A DNA stretch of 53,456 nucleotides, taken from the NCBI GenBank assembly GCA_018677555.1, contig JAHHOT010000196.1, forward strand, positions 1-53,456, given 5' to 3'. Numbering within the stretch: position 1 is the stretch's first letter; the number at the start of each line of letters is the position of its first letter. Positions 49,031 to 53,456 of the stretch are shown piece by piece. The DNA comes from Gammaproteobacteria bacterium. Its GTDB lineage: Bacteria; Pseudomonadota; Gammaproteobacteria; Steroidobacterales; Woeseiaceae. The position numbers and the translations under genes are program-made. Below the pieces are notes generated by a model. It had not been told where the DNA came from, did no database searches, and worked only from the letters and a program-made list of their open reading frames with translations.

Positions 49031-49794
49031 TTTGTTCCTCGCGGTACGATGACGGCGTAGGGCGTCACCACGAACGGTATGTGAAGGGTTGCGAACATCT
49101 GGCCCGTGTCCGCATCGACCAGGTCGACGCGGAAATGCATCGCTGTGCCGCCTGGTTCGTTGCCGACATACTCGAAATACAGAAAACCGTCCAATGTTCC
49201 CCCCGGATCCAGCACGCCCTCCGGCAACACCTGGCGCAACATCGTCAACGTCGGTAAATCGTCGCCGGCCTGTTGCCACAACGGGTAATAGAAAGCGTGA
49301 TAGCTGGGATCGACAAAAGCTCGACTGGTCATGTCCGGGGTCAGGTTCGGATAAAGCGCTCGATAGTGGGCGGCAACCCGAAACCCTTCTGCCACGAAGT
49401 CGGATTCCCGAATGGTGGTCCGGGCAATGTTTTTCGCCGGGCGATCAATTTCATCTTCGATGCCGTGCGGCGGTAGTGTCGCGTATCGAACGCCCTGCTC
49501 GCTGACCAGCGAGAGATCGGCATAACGGATACGCAAGACTCGCTTGCTTGCGTTCGTTACCGTGACTTTCACCGGCGTTATCACACCTGTGATGTCCGCA
49601 TCGCCCGACCACATGTCCGTACTTGCCGTGATAGTAACGCCCGCGGATGTATTCACTGCCGTCGTTGGCCCGTGCCGGGTGACACTGTCTGCCGGCGCAA
49701 GAGTGGCGGGTTGAACGCAGGCAGCACAGAACAGCAACGCACAAAGCTGCACCAGATGGCGGTAAGTCCTGTTGATCGTCTGTCGAATATTCAT
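48994..49794 (-). CDS. Exported lipoprotein-like hypothetical protein; C-terminus encoded by repeat
   Basis: LCALLFCAACVQPATLAPADS lipobox; ends ...PRGTNGNGDIPDFHAR, where NGDIPDF is encoded by aatggggacattcctgatttc. Exact start among MNIRQ/MKRIG uncertain. Confidence 0.7.
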   Translation of the reverse strand: MNIRQTINRTYRHLVQLCALLFCAACVQPATLAPADSVTRHGPTTAVNTSAGVTITASTDMWSGDADITGVITPVKVTVTNASKRVLRIRYADLSLVSEQGVRYATLPPHGIEDEIDRPAKNIARTTIRESDFVAEGFRVAAHYRALYPNLTPDMTSRAFVDPSYHAFYYPLWQQAGDDLPTLTMLRQVLPEGVLDPGGTLDGFLYFEYVGNEPGGTAMHFRVDLVDADTGQMFATLHIPFVVTPYAVIVPRGTNGNGDIPDFHAR

Positions 49795-49927
49795 CGTCTG
49801 ATTCCCTATGCGTTTCAAGACCGGTTCGTTCCGGTTCCGCGTCAGTTGCCATTAACGGCAAGCGCAGGCCTGCACTTCATCGCCGCAATGGCCCGCTGAT
49901 ACCGGTGCCGTAAGACCGGCCGAGTGA

Positions 49928-50197
49928 CTATCGTTGCGGGGCCTGGTCGACGCGACGCGGTTTGGTGGGCCGCGGATCCTCTATGGGCGGATTTCGAGGC
50001 GGTTTCTCGTCCGGGTAGTCCGGCGGTATTTCGACGGGCGGGTCTTTAACCGGTCGCTCATCGGGGTGATCCGGCGGTATTTCGACTGGTGGCTTGTCGG
50101 CCGGTCGCTCATCCGGACGCCCGGGCGGCTTTTCGATGGGTGGTGCCGGCGGCCGTGGCGCCGGATCGTTTCTGTCGGGTTGCGGATTTTTGTTCAT
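49928..50197 (-). CDS. Small Pro-rich protein with three 17-aa tandem repeats
   Basis: PPGRPDERPADKPPVEI / PPDHPDERPVKDPPVEI / PPDYPDEKPPRNPPIED; start at internal Met inferred. Confidence 0.55.
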   Translation of the reverse strand: MNKNPQPDRNDPAPRPPAPPIEKPPGRPDERPADKPPVEIPPDHPDERPVKDPPVEIPPDYPDEKPPRNPPIEDPRPTKPRRVDQAPQR

Positions 50198-50533
50198 GGT
50201 AATCATTAAGCAGCAAGTTCCATGCCACGCCGTGCTTTCCGCTACGCCAGGCATCATGCAGCGGGCCTTCACTGCAACAATCCACGACTAAATCGATAAA
50301 GACGCTGTCGCCGGCGGCGCGGGTGCCGCCACAACATTTCGACGCGAATGCTGCAATTTTTACAATCAGTCTGAAAATATTGCGCAGGAAATCGGTTCAA
50401 CGTGCCTGCCGTCGGTGGTGCTTTGCCGGTCTTTCGCCGTTCGCGCTGCCTGGCACAGTCTTTGCACCCAAGTTATTGTGAATGTCGAGGAATGCACCGC
50501 AGACCGAGGCGCGACAACAGAGCCGAAGGAGTA

Positions 50534-51046
50534 ATGATGACCGACAACGAAATCAGGCAAATCTTCAAAAATCTGGACAGCTTCGATCATGCCATGTTGG
50601 TGACGGAGCGCGACGGTGAGCTGCGCTCGCGGCCGATGGTGATTGGCGATTATACCGATGACGGTCGTATCCGGTTCATCACTCGCGATGACAGCGAAAA
50701 AGTCGCCGAGATCGACGAGTATCCGAAGGTGAATGTCGCGCTGCACGGCGATTCAACTTTCTTGTCGGTGTCGGGAAATGCACGACTGACCAAAAACCGG
50801 GATTTGATTGACAAAACCTGGCAGCAAACTCAGCGACCGTGGTTTTCGGAAGGCCGCGACGATCCCCACGCGATGGTCCTCGAGGTCATACCGACTTACG
50901 TGGAATACTGGAACCGTAGCGGCAGCAGCGTAATGCAATCGATTTTCCACCAGGCACAGGAAGCGCTCGGCGGAATGCCGGATCGCGACTCGGTGAGGCA
51001 AGAGACCGAGCATCGATCTGTCGACATTTCCAACAGGCCGCTTTGA
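50534..51046 (+). CDS. Pyridoxamine 5'-phosphate oxidase-like (general stress protein 26 type) protein
   Basis: aaggagtaatg start; FDHAMLVTERDGELRSRPMVIGDYTDDGRIRFITRDDSEKVAEIDEYPKVNVAL...FLSVSGNARLTKNRDLIDKTW. Confidence 0.9.
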   Translation: MMTDNEIRQIFKNLDSFDHAMLVTERDGELRSRPMVIGDYTDDGRIRFITRDDSEKVAEIDEYPKVNVALHGDSTFLSVSGNARLTKNRDLIDKTWQQTQRPWFSEGRDDPHAMVLEVIPTYVEYWNRSGSSVMQSIFHQAQEALGGMPDRDSVRQETEHRSVDISNRPL

Positions 51047-51089
51047 TGCAGCAATAGAGTTGCTGGCGTCACCAGCTCGAGCAAAGGCT

Positions 51090-51115
51090 GGTCGCGCCGG
51101 GGGCGGCGCTCCTAC
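51090..51115 (-). repeat. Solitary REP-like element
   Basis: Reverse complement gtaggagcgccgcccccggcgcgacc matches 1784-1808 and 1874-1898 over the full 25-bp core. Confidence 0.92.
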
Positions 51116-51130
51116 ATCCGGACCGTAAAC

Positions 51131-51180
51131 CGGGACATTCATGAATACTGCAGGCGGAAATCAGGAATGTCCCCATTTCT
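51131..51180. repeat. AAATGGGGACATTCC element, copy C (imperfect inverted repeat)
   Basis: 51156-51178 ggaaatcaggaatgtccccattt is identical to 49005-49027; left arm cgggacattcatga is degenerate. Confidence 0.92.
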
Positions 51181-51183
51181 TCC

Positions 51184-51567
51184 TCAGGCGTAGCTTACGA
51201 CCTCGAACTCGATGCCGTCGTGGCCGTCGAAGTAGAAACGCCGGCCCGGCTCGTAGTCGCCATGATTGTTTGGCTCGAACCCTGCTGCGATGACGCGACG
51301 CTCCGCCTCGTCGAGATCGTCGACCACCACTCCAACGTGGTTCATACCGCCGCGGGTAACGTAGCTGTTGTCGCGCGCGCTCCGCGTGCGCTCGGGCGAG
51401 TAAAGCGCGAGGTAGGCGTCGTCCCTGCCGACGTGCACGGTGAAACCGCCAATCGTGCTTTCGCCGGACCACCGTACTTTCCAGTCAAACAGCTCGCATA
51501 GCAACGCTGCTGTCTTCCGGGGATCGCTGACCGTCATGTTGATGTGCTCCAGCTTCGCGTTTTGCAT
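51184..51567 (-). CDS. VOC (glyoxalase/bleomycin-resistance fold) family protein, predicted SoxR target
   Basis: LEHINMTVSDPRKTAALLCELFDWKVRW; GGMNHVGVVVDDLDEAERRVIAAGFEPN; FYFDGHDGIEFEVVSY. Confidence 0.9.
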   Translation of the reverse strand: MQNAKLEHINMTVSDPRKTAALLCELFDWKVRWSGESTIGGFTVHVGRDDAYLALYSPERTRSARDNSYVTRGGMNHVGVVVDDLDEAERRVIAAGFEPNNHGDYEPGRRFYFDGHDGIEFEVVSYA

Positions 51568-51611
51568 GTTTGCCTCCTGTGTTTTGCTGCATTCGCTGAA
51601 TGTATAGTTGG

Positions 51612-51642
51612 ACTCTACAACCTCAAGTAAACTTGAGGTCAA
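51612..51642 (-). promoter_or_regulatory. SoxR box within a 19-bp-spacer promoter facing the VOC gene
   Basis: CCTCAAGTAAACTTGAGG at 51621-51638; minus strand TTGACC (51637-51642) - 19 bp - TAGAGT (51612-51617), same layout as the enteric soxS promoter. Confidence 0.88.
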
Positions 51643-51662
51643 GCGTTGTCTGGAGGTGTGCT

Positions 51663-52124
51663 ATGCGTGGTGAAGCGCGATTGACGATCGGCCAGGTCGC
51701 GGAGCGAACCGGGCTGGCAGTGTCAGCTATCCGGTTCTATGAGACGAGGGGGCTGGTAGCGCCGTTGCGCAATGCCGGCGGGCAACGCCGTTTCCGCTCG
51801 TCCGACATCCGGCGGCTGTCTTTCGTGCTGATTGCGCAGCAGCTGGGGTTTTCGCTGGACGAGATTCGCGAACGCATGGCGGGACTACCCGAAGGGCGGG
51901 CGCCAACGAAGAAAGACTGGAGCCGCATCAGCCGCAGCTTTCGTGAAGAACTGCAGGAGCGCATCGATATCATGACCCGCATGCGCGACCGGCTCGACGG
52001 CTGCATCGGCTGCGGCTGCCTGTCACTCACCGCTTGTGCGATCTACAACCCGGACGACCGCGCAAGGCGTATTGGAACCGGTCCGCGATTCCTGCTGGGC
52101 GACGCGCCCGAGTTCGCTGATTGA
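51663..52124 (+). CDS. soxR: Redox-sensitive MerR-family regulator SoxR
   Basis: LTIGQVAERTGLAVSAIRFYETRGLVAPLRNAGGQRRFRSSDIRRLSFV; 2Fe-2S motif CIGCGCLSLTAC. Confidence 0.96.
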   Translation: MRGEARLTIGQVAERTGLAVSAIRFYETRGLVAPLRNAGGQRRFRSSDIRRLSFVLIAQQLGFSLDEIRERMAGLPEGRAPTKKDWSRISRSFREELQERIDIMTRMRDRLDGCIGCGCLSLTACAIYNPDDRARRIGTGPRFLLGDAPEFAD

Positions 52125-52131
52125 GAAGGTG

Positions 52132-52503
52132 TCAGCGGTGCTGGTCGAACAGGATCGGGTTGCCGTCCGGGTCGCTCAGCATGAAGCTGCCGGGTCCCTC
52201 GCCGTTTTCGTCGGCTTCGTCGACAATGGCAATACCCTGGCTCTTCAAGGCTTTCTGCAGCTCGCGAACGTCGCTAAAGGATGCCAGTTCACCGCACTGC
52301 TGGTCCCATCCGGGATTGAAGGTAAGCATATTGCGCTCGAACATGCCCTGAAACAGGCCGATGACATGGTCGCCATTACGCATGATGAGCCAGTTCTGCT
52401 CTATGTCGCCGCCCGCCGGCTCGAAACCGAGTTTCTGGTAAAAATCCTTTGATGCCCTGATGTCTTTCACGCTCAGGCTCACCGAAAACGCGCCAAGATT
52501 CAT
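52132..52503 (-). CDS. VOC family protein
   Basis: MNLGAFSVSLSVKDIRASKDFYQKLGFEPAGGD...GPGSFMLSDPDGNPILFDQHR. Confidence 0.92.
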   Translation of the reverse strand: MNLGAFSVSLSVKDIRASKDFYQKLGFEPAGGDIEQNWLIMRNGDHVIGLFQGMFERNMLTFNPGWDQQCGELASFSDVRELQKALKSQGIAIVDEADENGEGPGSFMLSDPDGNPILFDQHR

Positions 52504-52644
52504 GAATCGTCCTCCTCTGTGGAAGCGGTAAAACTAGCATGCCCCCGGCAACCCGCCGTCATCCGTTCGGGTGAAATCGGGTGTTTTTACAGAATGCCGG
52601 TGCGCCAGGCCGACGCTACCGATAGTCCGGCTACCTGATGGGCT

Positions 52645-53067
52645 CTACTCCGTTCCGTCGGGCCCGCCAATGACGTACCTGCCGATCTGCGACAGCGGAA
52701 TCTTGCTGAGGTAGCTGATCGATGGTTTCTTGAGAACAGCCATGAATCCATCGTTGCTGCGTTCCAGCCAGATCAATTCCCATTTCTCGTTGCCGAGTTC
52801 ATTGAGCCTGGATTCGAGGTCTTCCGGCGACGAGAATGCCAGGTTCTCGACCTTGTAATCCCAGTCGCCGATGTTTTCGATGTCCTCCGCGGCCCATTCC
52901 ACCGGGTCGCCGAATTTATCCTCGATCAGCTCGTCGTATTTTTGCTGTAACTCTTCCAGCGCCTTGCGTGCCGCTGACGTATCGTCTGCGGGTTGCTCGC
53001 AGCCCGTCAGCAGCAGAATTGCAACAAGCAAAGTCGCAGGGCCGGGGAAGTACTTCACGGGACGCAC
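52645..53067 (-). CDS. Hypothetical lipoprotein
   Basis: ATLLVAILLLTGCEQP lipobox; soluble charged domain; non-ATG start in the track. Confidence 0.7.
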   Translation of the reverse strand: MRPVKYFPGPATLLVAILLLTGCEQPADDTSAARKALEELQQKYDELIEDKFGDPVEWAAEDIENIGDWDYKVENLAFSSPEDLESRLNELGNEKWELIWLERSNDGFMAVLKKPSISYLSKIPLSQIGRYVIGGPDGTE

Positions 53068-53327
53068 TGTCGTTCCTCTCCGTCGAACGTCTGGAACACG
53101 CTCTTTACGCGACCGTCGTCACCGAAGGCCACACCCACGTCGCCGAAAAATACCGTGTCGCCATTGTCCTCCGCAGTCGCCGCGAGCAAACGTTCCAGCG
53201 TCTCGATGATTACCGGCCGGTCGAGCAGGTTGGCGAGCCCGGCGATCAACAGAAACAGCTTTTCCCGTTCGTTATTGGCGTCGTGCAGCGATTCGACAAG
53301 CGCGCGCGTTTGCTCAGGTGTGGGCAT
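53055..53327 (-). CDS. Hypothetical 90-aa cytoplasmic protein
   Basis: Compact ORF overlapping the start of the downstream lipoprotein gene (translational-coupling layout). Confidence 0.55.
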   Translation of the reverse strand: MPTPEQTRALVESLHDANNEREKLFLLIAGLANLLDRPVIIETLERLLAATAEDNGDTVFFGDVGVAFGDDGRVKSVFQTFDGEERQCVP

Positions 53328-53432
53328 GGATCAGCGACCCTCGCAAATACTGTGTCCCTGTCAACATCGTAACGAGCTCCATAGCCGCCAGAGTGTTATT
53401 TATAACCTTAACACGGCTCATATTCGGTCTTG

Positions 53433-53456
53433 CCCGGCCGCGGCGCCGCGGCCGGG
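53433..53456. repeat. Perfect 24-bp GC palindrome at the window edge
   Basis: cccggccgcggc|gccgcggccggg, ending on the last base. Confidence 0.9.

Overview
A 53.5-kb, high-GC, gene-dense chromosomal window, probably from a gammaproteobacterium (Woeseiaceae/Chromatiales-like; this is an impression from protein style, not tested). I found no rRNA, tRNA, CRISPR, prophage or complete transposase. About 45 protein-coding genes are supported. They are mostly exported or membrane proteins: peptidases (M28, gamma-glutamyltransferase, M48, DUF4953/5117-type metalloprotease), transporters (two NhaC-type antiporters, MFS, MATE, AI-2E, SSS), a copper-oxidase module, a LolA/FtsX/ABC/beta-barrel cluster, SoxR with two VOC proteins, pssA, and very large repeat proteins. 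The signals most worth a second look are: (1) two dispersed palindromic repeat families. One is a REP/BIME-like GTAGGAGCGCCG element; the other is an AAATGGGGACATTC element that includes a perfect 52-bp palindrome and supplies the stop codons of two convergent genes. (2) A multicopper oxidase whose type-1 copper motif lies in the N-terminal rather than the C-terminal cupredoxin domain, in a tight three-gene copper module. (3) A 1.5-kresidue secreted protein with an 18-period NPELI pentapeptide tract embedded among HYR-like domains. (4) A canonical SoxR box with 19-bp-spaced promoter elements driving a VOC gene where enterics have soxS. (5) A ThuA-like gene broken by a single-base shift in a C6 run. 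(6) A LolA-like + two FtsX permeases + ATPase + outer-membrane barrel export cluster. Family assignments come from reading the translations; no database search was run.
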